From contig JAQVCT010000016.1 of NCBI GenBank assembly GCA_028689655.1, positions 1-64,000 on the forward strand: a stretch of 64,000 nucleotides of DNA, written 5' to 3'. This document shows positions 26,245 through 35,616 of this stretch, piece after piece. This DNA is from Lachnospiraceae bacterium (GTDB lineage Bacteria > Bacillota > Clostridia > Lachnospirales > Lachnospiraceae). The position numbers and the translations under genes are program-made. Positions within the stretch are counted from its first letter, which is position 1, and each line of letters opens with the position of its first letter. Under the pieces are notes generated by a model that did no database searches, was not told where the DNA came from, and saw only the letters and a program-made list of their open reading frames with translations.

Positions 26245-27486
26245 CTACTTGTTAAGCAAGCTAATATTAAGATCTACGTGCCCTTCGATTCCGTCGATGG
26301 CTCCCTTTGAGGAGTATTGCCAGATCTGGTATTCTCCTTCATAGGTGGGGGCGGCTTTGTATTCGGCAAGCCATAATACATAGCGTTCCAGCTGGCTGGC
26401 ATCCAGATTCCTGTTGTACCAGTTCTTGCTGGCATAGACACCTCCGGTGTAGCCTGCGCTTTCGATGGTCTGGCAAAAAGCTTCACATACCCTGGTGCGC
26501 GTATCCTTATCCAGTGTGTCTGCTCTGCCGCTTCCACCGGCTCCCTCCGTATCGATAAAGATGGGATAATTCAAATTATAATTGTCACAGAGCATAATCG
26601 CTGTGCTGGCTTCCTCCACGGCCTCCACTTCATTTACCGCCTGGGTAAAAAAGTACAGCCCTATCTGTACGCCTGCTTCCGCTGCGCCCTGAATATTCCG
26701 TGCAAAATAAGGGTCCTCCACCAGACTCCCTGTGGAAGCGCCACGATATCCACAGCGGATAATGGCAAAATCCACCCCTGCCTCCTTTACCTTTACCCAG
26801 TCAATGTCCTTATTCCATTTGGATACATCAATGCCAAAGGTCGATTCGTCCGTGTGAACAGCCTCTGTCAGTTCAGAACCGTCCACGTCCTCCGCGTCCA
26901 CATCCTGCTCCGTATCCTCCAGCTCTACATTGATCTCATCCTCCGTCTTCACCAGATAGGAAATATCGTCGATAACTTTATAATCTACCTGATTCTTCAC
27001 AGCGACCTTCACTTTGGTGTTGGGAATGGTGTACCCTTCCATAGGTTCCATGGATACATAGTATTCTCCCGCCTCCATATGGTCGATGTAGATCATGCCG
27101 TCTCTGTCCTGGTCCTCATATGGCGTATCATTTACATTCACATAGAAATTCTGCCCCATAACAGGTTCGCCCAGTACATTGACGATCTTAATACGCAGAT
27201 CCTTTTCCACAGATGTGACCATGATATCCAGTCTCTGCCCCTTATTTTCCAGGGCATCGTATTGATTATCCAGTGGATCGAAGAAAGTTTCATCCTGGGT
27301 AAAAGCAGATAAATCAGATTCCGTTGCGGTCTTTGCCACCGCTTCCGCCTGTGGATTTTCCCCCCTGGTAATCCGATTTAATCTTTTTTGTATCGTATTC
27401 AGATTTGCGAATACTACCGCAGCGACGATGGCAAGTAATGCAATGATTACTGCCATGATCACTGTTTTCCTCATCTTAGAGTCCAT
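26245..27486 (-). CDS. Membrane-anchored GH25 lysozyme (413 residues)
   Basis: Predicted muramidase that cleaves peptidoglycan. There is one N-terminal membrane segment (about 8-28), an SpaA/Cna-B-like beta domain (about 75-175, [15 protein letters not shown]...[13 protein letters not shown]), an acidic linker, then a GH25 domain (about 218-413) with [41 protein letters not shown] and the catalytic [11 protein letters not shown]. It is a shorter paralogue of the protein at 29632-33153, sharing the SpaA-like and GH25 parts. Its start overlaps the end of rfbA by 11 bases. A role in opening the wall for glycan attachment is inferred. Confidence 0.92.
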   Translation of the reverse strand: MDSKMRKTVIMAVIIALLAIVAAVVFANLNTIQKRLNRITRGENPQAEAVAKTATESDLSAFTQDETFFDPLDNQYDALENKGQRLDIMVTSVEKDLRIKIVNVLGEPVMGQNFYVNVNDTPYEDQDRDGMIYIDHMEAGEYYVSMEPMEGYTIPNTKVKVAVKNQVDYKVIDDISYLVKTEDEINVELEDTEQDVDAEDVDGSELTEAVHTDESTFGIDVSKWNKDIDWVKVKEAGVDFAIIRCGYRGASTGSLVEDPYFARNIQGAAEAGVQIGLYFFTQAVNEVEAVEEASTAIMLCDNYNLNYPIFIDTEGAGGSGRADTLDKDTRTRVCEAFCQTIESAGYTGGVYASKNWYNRNLDASQLERYVLWLAEYKAAPTYEGEYQIWQYSSKGAIDGIEGHVDLNISLLNK

Positions 27487-28345
27487 TTGCGACCTCTACC
27501 AAATATTTGCCATAATCTGTTTTCATCAATGGTTCAGCCAGCTTTAACAACTGTTCTTTGGAGATAAATCCTCTCTTGTATGCGATCTCCTCGATACAGG
27601 AAATGTACAATCCCTGTCTCTTCTGGAATGCGGATACAAAATCTGCTGCGTCCAACAGCATATCATGGCTTCCTGTATCCAGCCATGCGAACCCTCTGCC
27701 CAGCGTCTCCACATGAAGGGTTCCTCTGTTCAGATATTCATTATTGATACTGGTGATCTCGATCTCCCCTCTTGCGGAAGGTTTTACATTCTTTGCGATC
27801 TCCACCACGTCATTGTCATAGAAATAAAGTCCCGGTACTGCGTAATTGCTCTTTGGATTTTCCGGCTTCTCTTCAATGGAAAGTGCCTTTCCATCCTCGT
27901 CAAATTCTACCACGCCATATTCTCTGGGATCTCTCACATAATACCCGAAAATAGTAGCTCCCGATTCTCTCGCCGCCACGTTCCGAAGTACTTTCGAGAA
28001 GCTCTGTCCGTAGAAAATGTTGTCTCCGAGAACCAGCGCCACACTGTCTTCACCAATGAACTTCGCACCGATAATAAATGCATCTGCAAGTCCTCTGGGA
28101 CTCTCCTGAACTGCATACTCCATATGAAGTCCCAACTGTTCTCCTGTTCCAAGTAACTCCTGAAATACGGGAAGATCTCTGGGTGTGGAGATGATCATAA
28201 TGTCCCTGATACCAGCCAGCATCAGTGTGGACAGTGGATAATAGATCATGGGTTTGTCGTATACCGGCATGATCTGTTTGGAGATTGCCTTGGTCAATGG
28301 ATATAATCTGGTGCCGGAACCTCCGGCTAAGATGATACCTTTCAT
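27476..28345 (-). CDS. rfbA: Glucose-1-phosphate thymidylyltransferase
   Basis: A 289-residue enzyme making dTDP-glucose from glucose-1-phosphate and dTTP, first step of dTDP-rhamnose synthesis. The start at 28345 gives [18 protein letters not shown] behind GAAAGGAAG; an in-frame ATG 17 codons upstream lacks a site. It shows the signature [31 protein letters not shown] (metal Asp), [16 protein letters not shown] and [14 protein letters not shown]. The length is normal. It overlaps the downstream lysozyme gene by 11 bases. Confidence 0.97.
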   Translation of the reverse strand: MKGIILAGGSGTRLYPLTKAISKQIMPVYDKPMIYYPLSTLMLAGIRDIMIISTPRDLPVFQELLGTGEQLGLHMEYAVQESPRGLADAFIIGAKFIGEDSVALVLGDNIFYGQSFSKVLRNVAARESGATIFGYYVRDPREYGVVEFDEDGKALSIEEKPENPKSNYAVPGLYFYDNDVVEIAKNVKPSARGEIEITSINNEYLNRGTLHVETLGRGFAWLDTGSHDMLLDAADFVSAFQKRQGLYISCIEEIAYKRGFISKEQLLKLAEPLMKTDYGKYLVEVANGL

Positions 28346-28404
28346 ACTATTCTTCCTTTCGTATTGCGCCCATGTTATATGGGCTGACTCAATCAACGCG
28401 CAAA

Positions 28405-28437
28405 GGAAGGTACAACCGTTTTCCCATTGTCCCTTCC
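28405..28437. other. Hairpin in the rfbB-rfbA spacer
   Basis: GGAAGG-T-ACAA pairs with TTGT-C-CCTTCC around an 11-base loop; only a short T run follows on the minus strand. It is a partial terminator or processing stem between rfbB and rfbA. Confidence 0.4.
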
Positions 28438-28449
28438 TCTTTTTCTTAT

Positions 28450-29532
28450 TTATTTTTCGCTGTACATATCCTGGTAATATTTCTGGTAATCACCGCTGGT
28501 CACATTTTTCATCCAGTCTTCATGTTCGAAGAACCATTTGATGGTCAGTTTGATACCTTCCCTGAACATGGTCTCCGGATACCAGCCGATCTCTGCTTTA
28601 ATCTTATCCGGTGCGATGGCGTACCGTTTGTCATGCCCTTTACGGTCTTCCACATATGTGATGAGATCTTTTGTGACAAGGGCTCTTCTCGGATCATTTT
28701 CCGGTAACATTTCCTGTAAGGTCTCTATGATGATATGGATGATCTCAATATTCTGTTTCTCATTATGTCCGCCGATATTGTAGGTCTCGAACAGTCTGCC
28801 CTGCTCCTGTACCATATCGATGGCTTTTGCGTGGTCTTCCACATATAACCAGTCACGGACATTCTTTCCATCTCCGTATACAGGCAGCTTCTTGCCCTGC
28901 AATGCATTGTTGATGATCAGTGGAATGAGTTTCTCCGGGAACTGGTAAGGTCCGTAGTTATTGGAGCAGTTGGTAATGTTCGCCGGGAATCTGTAAGTGT
29001 CCATGTAAGCCTTTACCAGCATGTCCGAGCTTGCCTTGCTGGCTGAATAAGGGCTGTGTGGACTGTATGGTGTGGTCTCATAGAAATATTCGTCATCATT
29101 TTCCAGGGAACCATATACCTCATCTGTGGATACATGGAGGAATTTCTTCCCTTCCTGAAAAGTACCGTCCGGCAGCTCCCATGCATTCTTTGCACAGTTC
29201 AGCATCACAGCCGTCCCCAGTACATTGGTCTGTACGAATACTTCCGGATTTTTGATACTGCGGTCAACATGACTCTCCGCCGCGAAATGTACCACGCGGT
29301 CGATGTCATTCTCTGCAAATACTTTTGCAATTGCTTCTTTATCACAGATATCTGCCTTTACAAACGTGTAATTATCTCTATTCTCGACACTCTTCAGATT
29401 CTCCAGGTTACCTGCATAGGTAAGCGCGTCCACGTTGATGATGCGAATCTCGTTATCATATTTTTTGAACATGTAGTGAATGTAATTAGAGCCGATAAAG
29501 CCTGCCCCACCAGTTACTAAATAAGTTCTCAT
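28450..29532 (-). CDS. rfbB: dTDP-glucose 4,6-dehydratase
   Basis: A 360-residue extended short-chain dehydrogenase converting dTDP-glucose to dTDP-4-keto-6-deoxyglucose. It has [13 protein letters not shown] (NAD site), [22 protein letters not shown] with the catalytic Thr-Asp-Glu triple, [13 protein letters not shown] (Tyr/Lys), [14 protein letters not shown] and the C-terminal [12 protein letters not shown]. The start at 29532 (MRTYLVTGG) has GGAG upstream; the longer frame to 29607 adds 25 residues not found in the family. Confidence 0.97.
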   Translation of the reverse strand: MRTYLVTGGAGFIGSNYIHYMFKKYDNEIRIINVDALTYAGNLENLKSVENRDNYTFVKADICDKEAIAKVFAENDIDRVVHFAAESHVDRSIKNPEVFVQTNVLGTAVMLNCAKNAWELPDGTFQEGKKFLHVSTDEVYGSLENDDEYFYETTPYSPHSPYSASKASSDMLVKAYMDTYRFPANITNCSNNYGPYQFPEKLIPLIINNALQGKKLPVYGDGKNVRDWLYVEDHAKAIDMVQEQGRLFETYNIGGHNEKQNIEIIHIIIETLQEMLPENDPRRALVTKDLITYVEDRKGHDKRYAIAPDKIKAEIGWYPETMFREGIKLTIKWFFEHEDWMKNVTSGDYQKYYQDMYSEK

Positions 29533-29631
29533 TTTAGTCTCCAATCTTAAAATTAAAATAATTTCATAATCAAGACAGATTATACCACAGAAACACAAAA
29601 ATGCCAATAATTGTCTGAAGTGCCCCTCCGT

Positions 29632-32600
29632 TTAATACAATATATTCAAGTCCACATGTCCGTTGATACCGCCGACACTTCCCTTGGAGGTATACTGCCA
29701 CATGTCATATCTGCCGCCATAAGTAGGTTTTGTGGCATATTGAGCAAGCCAGATCTTATAGCCATTCAAAGCGCTTGCTGAGAGTTTACCCTCGAACCAT
29801 GATTTTGAAGCATAGACACCTGCAGTCTTGCCCGCATTCTGTATGGTGGCACAAAAAGCTTTACATACAGCAGTTCTGGTGGCTTTATCAATACCGTCCG
29901 CGCGTCCGCCACTGCCCTCCGTATCGATGTAGACCGGCATCTGCAGCCCATAGCCGCTGATCATATTCAGCACCATGGAGGCTTCCTCTACCGCTTCCAC
30001 CTCGTTTACCGCCTGGGTAAAAAAGTAAACGCCCACTTTGATTCCTGCCGCCTGTGCTCCCTTGATATTGGCCACAAATTTAGGGTCTTGTATCAATGCT
30101 CCCGTGGAGGAACCACGATATCCACAGCGGATGATGGCAAAGCTGACACCTGAATTCTTCACTGCCGCCCAGTTGATGGTGCCATTCCATTTGGAGACAT
30201 CGATACCCATGGTGCCACTTCCCACAGAGAGTGCCCCATTGCTGTCAAAGGTATATTGAACACCCTGGATGACCTGGGTTCCCGTCACTTTATTGCCATC
30301 TTTGTCAAAGAAATATGTGACATTGTCAATGGTCTGCCATCCTGTGTATTTATAATTGGTCACTATTTTCTTATAAAACTTATCAAATTTATAGTAATCC
30401 GCATAAACTGCTTCTCTATAGTTTCCATCCACCTTTACATATAGCTGATTTCCATCTTTGTCTTTCAGCTTTGTGGTGGTGTCATCCTCCGCAGAGCTTC
30501 TGACATTTACTGTCATGGTCGCGGTGGCAGTGTCACTGTTCAGCTTCGCTGTGACGGTAATCGTCGCTTTTCCGCTTCCTATGGCTGTAATCACGCCCTT
30601 GGAATCTACTTTTGCCACCTTTTCATTGGAGGACGTCCATGTATATTGAGGTGTCGCCGTAAATCCTGATGGTTTTGGATTCAACTGATTCGTAGACTTT
30701 ATCAGAAGATCCACCGAATCCTTGTCCAGTGTAACGCTGACCACTGCTTTGCTCACTGTCACAGTACATGACGCCGTCCTGCCGCCGTCCTTCGTAGTGA
30801 CTGTAATGTTGGCCGTTCCTGCCGCCACACCTGTCACTGTTCCATCCGATGATACTTTCGCGATTTGATCATTGGAGCTCGTCCATGTGACATTCTTCTC
30901 CGTGGCATCCGTGGGTTCTACCGCAGCCGTGAGCTTTGCTGTGGCACCGATATTTACCCCCAGCGTACTCTTGTCAAGTTTCACGCCCGTCACAGGCTTT
31001 GCAGCCGCCGCTACTGTCACGATGCAGGAGGCAGTCTTATTGCCATCCGCTGTGGTCACGGTGATCTTCGCTGTTCCTGCTCCGTGAGCAGTGACTTTCC
31101 CACCATCCACGCTGGCTACCGCACTATTATCACTGCTCCAGCTGATTCCCTTATCACTGGCATTGGAAGGCTCCACTGTGGCAGAGAGTGTACTGGTATC
31201 GCCCGCTGTCAATGAGAGTGCTGTGGAAGATATGGAAACCCCGGTCACTGCAATCGTGGCAGGCTTTTCCGGTTCCACCGGTGTTATAGGTTCCCCTGTG
31301 GACGGTTCATTTCCACTTACTGTAGTCAGTCTGTTATAATGCCCTTCCATCATTTGTATTATCATATCACGCTCCGATGCGCGCGCCTGTAGTCCCACCC
31401 GTTTGCTGGAGACTGCCTTTGCCGACGCGGAAGCACCGGGATCCTGAATCTTCGACTTATCTACGCTCTCGTATGTGCCATCTGCATTGCTTTCTCCACC
31501 ATTGATGGGTGTCTTCGTGGATTCTACATATTCTACGGTATCCTTTAGCTTGCTTTCCTCCACCACGTTCTGCTGCTGGGTATCTTCCTTTGCAGCATTG
31601 ACTTCTTTCTCCGTCTTTACCTCATCCGCAATGTCTATTTTCTTATATTCGATCTTATCTTTTACCGTTACCTTGCTGGCTTTATCCGGGAATGAATAGC
31701 CATCCACACTGATGAGTTTAATGGAATAACTGCCTGGTGTCATATTTTTCTGATAGATGATGCCGTCTTTATCATCATCCGTCAGTGTGGATGTCTTACC
31801 ACTGGGATCTGTCTGTTCCATCTGAAATTCCGTTCCGGAAATCAGCTTGTTTGTGTTTTTATTCACAAACTTCACCTTGAGATCTCTCTCCACGGAGGTC
31901 ATATTGACTGTGATTTCTACCTCTTCTTCCTCCTCTGTGGTTTCTTCTTCCGTGACAGGTTCCTCTGTGAGTTCCTCCGCCACGGCGTTGGACTTGGCAT
32001 CTGCCACCGCCATCAATCCACTCTCACCGATGATCTCAATACTGCTCAGCTCCTGTCCCAGTTCTGCCATGGCGCTCACCTGTGCCGCCTGCACCTTGGC
32101 ATTATTCCACATGGTCACCGTGACTATGGCAATGATCAGCACAAAGACACCCGTTCCAGCCAGCACCCCATCCAATACGGTGAAATGTTTCATCAGATAC
32201 TGGAATTTCTCTTTTAATGTCTCAAAAGCTGCGGCTGCACCGTTTTGATCCCTGCGTTTTCCGCGTGGAGCTTTTTTCGTATTTCCAGTTCTACTACCCG
32301 GTTTTTTTCTGTGATTGCTGTTGCTGTCTTTTTTATTTCCTTTATTTTTCCCCTTATTTCTATCCTTATTTCTATCCTTATTTCTATCTTTATTTCCATT
32401 CCCTGCCCTGTTGCGGTGGGTCTTTCCGCGTCCGGCTGTTTCCTCATCCTCTATATAATCATCGTCCTGGAAATCTTCTTCCTCGTATTCATATTCATCT
32501 GTATCCTCGTCTTCGTACGCTTCTACGTCATCTTCATACACTTCTGCATCGTCAGATTCATACGCTGCTTCCTCATATACTACATCTACGTCATATTGTG

Positions 32601-33153
32601 ACTCTTCATCGATATATTGTGGCTCTTCGTACTCATATTCGGATTCTTCTACATTATCTTCATGCAAGGTTTCCTGGTCATATTCCGACTCTTCGTATTC
32701 ATCCTCATATTCTGACTCTTCTATATCATCCTCATACGCAGCTTCCTCGTCATATTCCGGCTCTTCCACATCATCCGCATACTCGGCTTCATCGTCATAT
32801 TCCGACTCTTCGTACTCATCCTCATACAAAGTTTCCTCGTCATATTCCGACTCTTCATCCTCATATTCTGACTCTTCGTACTCGTCCTCATACGCAGCTT
32901 CCTCGTCATATTCCGGCTCTTCCACATCATCCGCATACAAGGTTTCCCCGTCATATTCCGACTCTTCGTACTCATCCTCATACAGGGTTTCATCGTCATA
33001 TGCTGACTCTTCGTCCTCATACACTGCTTCCTCGTCATATTCCGACTCTTCATCCTGCATATATTCCTCTTCTCTATGTACAGGCTTTCTATGCTTTTTA
33101 TCTATTTTTCGTTTTGTGCTTTGTTTTGTTTCAAATAACTTAAATTTCTTCAT
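29632..33153 (-). CDS. Giant membrane GH25 lysozyme with acidic Tyr-rich repeats and Big2 domains
   Basis: A 1173-residue single-pass protein. Residues 28-240 are cytoplasmic acidic repeats with about 33 tyrosines in motifs such as EESEYDEETLYEDEYE. Residues 243-303 are strongly basic, with NKDR repeats. A membrane segment spans about 325-349. Outside are an SpaA/Cna-B-like domain (about 420-510), three Big2 immunoglobulin-like domains (about 660-900, each ending like KITVTTADGNKTASC), a wall-binding-repeat-like stretch (GWQTIDNVTYFFDKDGNKV) and a GH25 lysozyme domain (about 980-1173) with GIDVSKWNG and MPVYIDTEGSGG. The start is at ATG 33153; the earlier ATG at 33174 lacks a ribosome site. 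Its own promoter lies at 33236-33208. It is the first gene of the rhamnan/export operon. The cytoplasmic part has no assigned function. Confidence 0.92.
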   Translation of the reverse strand: MKKFKLFETKQSTKRKIDKKHRKPVHREEEYMQDEESEYDEEAVYEDEESAYDDETLYEDEYEESEYDGETLYADDVEEPEYDEEAAYEDEYEESEYEDEESEYDEETLYEDEYEESEYDDEAEYADDVEEPEYDEEAAYEDDIEESEYEDEYEESEYDQETLHEDNVEESEYEYEEPQYIDEESQYDVDVVYEEAAYESDDAEVYEDDVEAYEDEDTDEYEYEEEDFQDDDYIEDEETAGRGKTHRNRAGNGNKDRNKDRNKDRNKGKNKGNKKDSNSNHRKKPGSRTGNTKKAPRGKRRDQNGAAAAFETLKEKFQYLMKHFTVLDGVLAGTGVFVLIIAIVTVTMWNNAKVQAAQVSAMAELGQELSSIEIIGESGLMAVADAKSNAVAEELTEEPVTEEETTEEEEEVEITVNMTSVERDLKVKFVNKNTNKLISGTEFQMEQTDPSGKTSTLTDDDKDGIIYQKNMTPGSYSIKLISVDGYSFPDKASKVTVKDKIEYKKIDIADEVKTEKEVNAAKEDTQQQNVVEESKLKDTVEYVESTKTPINGGESNADGTYESVDKSKIQDPGASASAKAVSSKRVGLQARASERDMIIQMMEGHYNRLTTVSGNEPSTGEPITPVEPEKPATIAVTGVSISSTALSLTAGDTSTLSATVEPSNASDKGISWSSDNSAVASVDGGKVTAHGAGTAKITVTTADGNKTASCIVTVAAAAKPVTGVKLDKSTLGVNIGATAKLTAAVEPTDATEKNVTWTSSNDQIAKVSSDGTVTGVAAGTANITVTTKDGGRTASCTVTVSKAVVSVTLDKDSVDLLIKSTNQLNPKPSGFTATPQYTWTSSNEKVAKVDSKGVITAIGSGKATITVTAKLNSDTATATMTVNVRSSAEDDTTTKLKDKDGNQLYVKVDGNYREAVYADYYKFDKFYKKIVTNYKYTGWQTIDNVTYFFDKDGNKVTGTQVIQGVQYTFDSNGALSVGSGTMGIDVSKWNGTINWAAVKNSGVSFAIIRCGYRGSSTGALIQDPKFVANIKGAQAAGIKVGVYFFTQAVNEVEAVEEASMVLNMISGYGLQMPVYIDTEGSGGRADGIDKATRTAVCKAFCATIQNAGKTAGVYASKSWFEGKLSASALNGYKIWLAQYATKPTYGGRYDMWQYTSKGSVGGINGHVDLNILY
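32460..33055 (-). repeat. In-frame coding repeats (acidic Tyr-rich tract)
   Basis: The DNA consists of imperfect repeats of about 60-70 bases built from GAC/GAA/GAG/TAT codons encoding EEYDEE-like units. Just downstream, 12-bp repeats (32340-32400) encode NKDR. This arrangement is prone to length change by recombination. The long plus-strand frame across it (about 32217-33143, His/Pro/Leu-rich) is a shadow of the repeat. Confidence 0.85.
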
Positions 33154-33207
33154 GAACCCAATCCCTTCAATCATTGCAATGCATCATTTTACCCAAAATT
33201 CTTTCTT

Positions 33208-33236
33208 ATTCTAGCATCAAAACCTCTTATCTTCAA
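33208..33236 (-). promoter_or_regulatory. Promoter of the giant lysozyme / rhamnan-export operon
   Basis: -35 TTGAAG (33236-33231), 17-bp spacer, -10 TAGAAT (33213-33208), about 55 bases upstream of the start at 33153. It matches the sigma-A consensus in spacing and four to five bases per box. The rest of the 33154-33407 divergent spacer shows no second clear promoter for the plus-strand gene. Confidence 0.6.
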
Positions 33237-33407
33237 TGGATTCACGCGTATTTCCAACTATTACCGTACAAATTAAGATTTTCTTAAGTAAGCCGCACAA
33301 TTTGTCGATGACTTTACCACTCTGATGCATTGACTTCTCTCGCTGAAAATGACAAACTAATTGTTATTAAAAGCAAGATCGCCAAGAATATAAGGAGGAT
33401 TTTTTTT

Positions 33408-33686
33408 ATGATGTACATTCATTACTGTAAACAATGCAACCGTATCCATATGTTAAACGGGCATAAGGTCTTTTGCCCAAGATGTAATTCCGAACTGTCA
33501 GAACTGCGTATTTCCTATATGGATTACATTAATCTGGACAAACCTGCCAGAATGTCCCTGGCAAAACGCTGTTCCGATCCACAGCAGTTGCCGCATTTAA
33601 AAACCACCTACCGTATGTTCAAATACAGTAAGTGGTATCATGAGAATGTTTTACATATTAAAGATAATCACACCTGCCAGAATTAG
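33408..33686 (+). CDS. Small zinc-ribbon protein, function unknown
   Basis: A 92-residue protein whose first 35 residues form a zinc ribbon with two CxxC knuckles (YCKQCNRIH and FCPRCNSEL). The remainder is basic and has no recognised domain. The start ATG 33408 (or the adjacent ATG 33411) has a perfect AAGGAGG at 8 bases. It is one of only three plus-strand genes here. Its last 12 codons overlap, tail to tail, the end of the SMR transporter gene. Nucleic-acid or protein binding is possible but unproven. Confidence 0.75.
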   Translation: MMYIHYCKQCNRIHMLNGHKVFCPRCNSELSELRISYMDYINLDKPARMSLAKRCSDPQQLPHLKTTYRMFKYSKWYHENVLHIKDNHTCQN

Positions 33687-33992
33687 CAGCGTGCCAATGG
33701 CTTTTTGCCTGGTGATCTTTTCCCGAAAGAACAGAAGTGAGAGAATCATCACTACAATATAGCCGATGGACTCCATGACTGGCACAATCTTAAATTCCAC
33801 GCCGCCGTAAGCAAAGGTGGTCATGATCATGGATACAAAGAGCATTCCGTAGCCGATGATCACCAGCGGATTCAAATACTCCCGAATAAAAGAAGCATGT
33901 TTCTTCAACGCACTCTTTTTCAGAAGAATCTGAGAAAAGGAAGCGACCAGTACAGATATAAGGATCAATCCATAATAAAATGCTGTGCTCAT
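33651..33992 (-). CDS. SMR/EamA-type small membrane transporter, subunit B
   Basis: A 113-residue protein with four membrane helices in the small-multidrug-resistance fold (FYYGLILISVLVASFSQILL at the start; TRQKAIGTLLILAGVIIF at the end). Its start overlaps the upstream SMR gene by the ATGA motif, so the two are a coupled pair. Paired half-size SMR proteins such as ArnE/ArnF move undecaprenyl-linked sugars across the membrane, which would suit this locus; the substrate is inferred. The 3' end overlaps the convergent zinc-ribbon gene by 36 bases. Confidence 0.82.
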   Translation of the reverse strand: MSTAFYYGLILISVLVASFSQILLKKSALKKHASFIREYLNPLVIIGYGMLFVSMIMTTFAYGGVEFKIVPVMESIGYIVVMILSLLFFREKITRQKAIGTLLILAGVIIFNM

Positions 33993-34354
33993 GCTTCCAC
34001 CTCACTTTCTTCTGAATTATTCAATACAATCGTACCTATGATGACCAGGCTCACGCCTATGATATTCTGCAATGTGATCTGATTATGGAAGATAAGCACC
34101 GCCCATATCATGGACCACAGCACGCCCATGGCTTTGTTGGCATAAGCGATGGACAGCTCCACTTTCTTGATGGCCTGCTGCCATAGAATGGCATATACAC
34201 CCAGGCACGCCACTTCCATTCCATAAAATAAGAGGAACTTCCAGCTAAGGAACGTCTGTCCGGAAGCAAATTTCGCCACAATGCTGGAAAGTGTATAGAT
34301 CACCACGACGATCTGTAAATATATAATGTCTCTGATCGTAATCTTTTTTTTCAT
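33989..34354 (-). CDS. SMR/EamA-type small membrane transporter, subunit A
   Basis: A 121-residue partner of the gene at 33651. It has four predicted helices (YLQIVVVIYTLSSIVAKFAS, LLFYGMEVACLGVYAILW, VLWSMIWAVLIFHNQI, IIGVSLVIIGTIVL) with the VELSIAYANKAMG motif resembling the ArnE/SMR central loop. The start at 34354 (MKKKITIRD) is favoured over the frame opening at 34447, whose first 31 residues are polar and lack a site. A heterodimeric flippase for lipid-linked sugars is the working hypothesis. Confidence 0.78.
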   Translation of the reverse strand: MKKKITIRDIIYLQIVVVIYTLSSIVAKFASGQTFLSWKFLLFYGMEVACLGVYAILWQQAIKKVELSIAYANKAMGVLWSMIWAVLIFHNQITLQNIIGVSLVIIGTIVLNNSEESEVEA

Positions 34355-34632
34355 TCTGCTCTGTATTTCCCTTCTATTGTAAATCTGTAAATCCCCTATA
34401 TCTAATTCCACGTATCCCTTCCTTTGGTCAGTTAGGACACCCCTCAAATAATATCATGTTCTTATCATCTCATCAACTTTTACTCATCTACGATTCCCAT
34501 CTTTCCAAATTCATAAAATTTTAACAATAATAAACTGTACTAATTTATAGACACTTTGTCCATACTCGTAGTAAAATAGAAATAGATAAACCATTGGTAG
34601 AAGTATCATTGGCAAAACATAAGGAGGATATT

Positions 34633-35598
34633 ATGAAAACAAGAAAAGATATTATCGCACATATCTGCATTATAGCGGTGATTCTGATCATATTAATGGT
34701 ATCAATATTTAAATTGGTCAAATGGAATCAAGGTACCAAAGATGCGGGGGCTGTGGAAACAGACGAAGATTTCGACGTGGAGACAGAGGATTATATCGTA
34801 TCTATGAACGAAGACAATCTAAAGCCTGACGATGGCAAGACCACGGTGGTATTCTTAGGTGACGATAATCTGGCCGATTATAGCGGCAAAGATGGTATTC
34901 CAGAGCAATTTGCGTCTCTGCTGAGTGCCGACAAGAACCCCGTGATATATAATGCTGGATTTTCAGGTACGACTGCATCCGCTTCCAATTCATTTTGGGA
35001 TGATGCCCATCCAGAAGATGCATTCACTCTCTATTGGCTGGTAAAATCCATCACGTTGCAGGATTATACCCTGTTAAATAACATGGCAGATCGCGTAAAT
35101 CCAGACTATAAAGAAGCAATCAGCACGCTGGAGAGCATCGACTGGGACAGCGTTGATATCCTGGCACTGATGTACGGTACCAATGATTATCTCACTGGAA
35201 GGCAGATCACCGATCCCGCCGATCCCATGAATACCGTGGCATATTCTGGTGCCCTGAACGCATCTCTTCAGTTATTAAAAGAGACCTATCCACACATTCG
35301 CGTCGTGGTGACAGCTCCTACTTTCTGCATGGTAGAGAAGGATGGTACCAGGGCAGGTGCCGATGTGACAGATATGGGATATGGCAGATTACCTGATTAT
35401 ATGGTGGCTGCAAAAGCAATCTGTGTAGACAGCAATATTACTTTTATTGATAATTACTACGGAACCGAAATCAGCGAATCCACCGTGGACAAATATCTGG
35501 AGAAGGATGAAATCCATCTAAATGCCGCCGGACGTAAGTTGATCGCAGAGAGATTTGCGGATCTGGTAAGCGGAAAATTAAGAACCCAGGGGGCATAG
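34633..35598 (+). CDS. SGNH/GDSL-fold hydrolase-like protein lacking the usual Ser
   Basis: A 321-residue membrane-anchored extracellular protein: one N-terminal membrane segment (about 8-30), a linker, then an SGNH fold. Block I reads VVFLGDDNLADY, with Asp where the nucleophile Ser of GDS(N) belongs. The Gly block (YNAGFSGTTA), the GTND block (MYGTNDYL) and the C-terminal DEIHLNAAG Asp-His pair are kept. SGNH enzymes act as esterases or acyl-modifiers of wall glycans; without the Ser this one may be non-catalytic or use another mechanism. The start has AAGGAGG upstream. The stop codon lies in the loop of a bidirectional terminator. Confidence 0.85.
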   Translation: MKTRKDIIAHICIIAVILIILMVSIFKLVKWNQGTKDAGAVETDEDFDVETEDYIVSMNEDNLKPDDGKTTVVFLGDDNLADYSGKDGIPEQFASLLSADKNPVIYNAGFSGTTASASNSFWDDAHPEDAFTLYWLVKSITLQDYTLLNNMADRVNPDYKEAISTLESIDWDSVDILALMYGTNDYLTGRQITDPADPMNTVAYSGALNASLQLLKETYPHIRVVVTAPTFCMVEKDGTRAGADVTDMGYGRLPDYMVAAKAICVDSNITFIDNYYGTEISESTVDKYLEKDEIHLNAAGRKLIAERFADLVSGKLRTQGA

Positions 35599-35616
35599 CC
35601 CTGGGTTCTTAATTTT
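35574..35616. terminator. Bidirectional terminator containing both stop codons
   Basis: An 18-bp perfect stem, AAAATTAAGAACCCAGGG with its complement, surrounds a 7-base loop. The arms end in A4 and T4, so it works for the plus-strand SGNH gene and the minus-strand DUF6020 gene. The SGNH stop (TAG 35596-35598) is in the loop and the DUF6020 stop (35611-35609) is in the stem. Confidence 0.93.

Noticed and set aside
32217-33143. 308-residue plus-strand frame rich in His, Pro, Leu, Thr and Arg
   Set aside because: It is the complement of the acidic Glu/Asp/Tyr repeats of the giant lysozyme. The composition follows from the repeat and no ribosome site precedes it.
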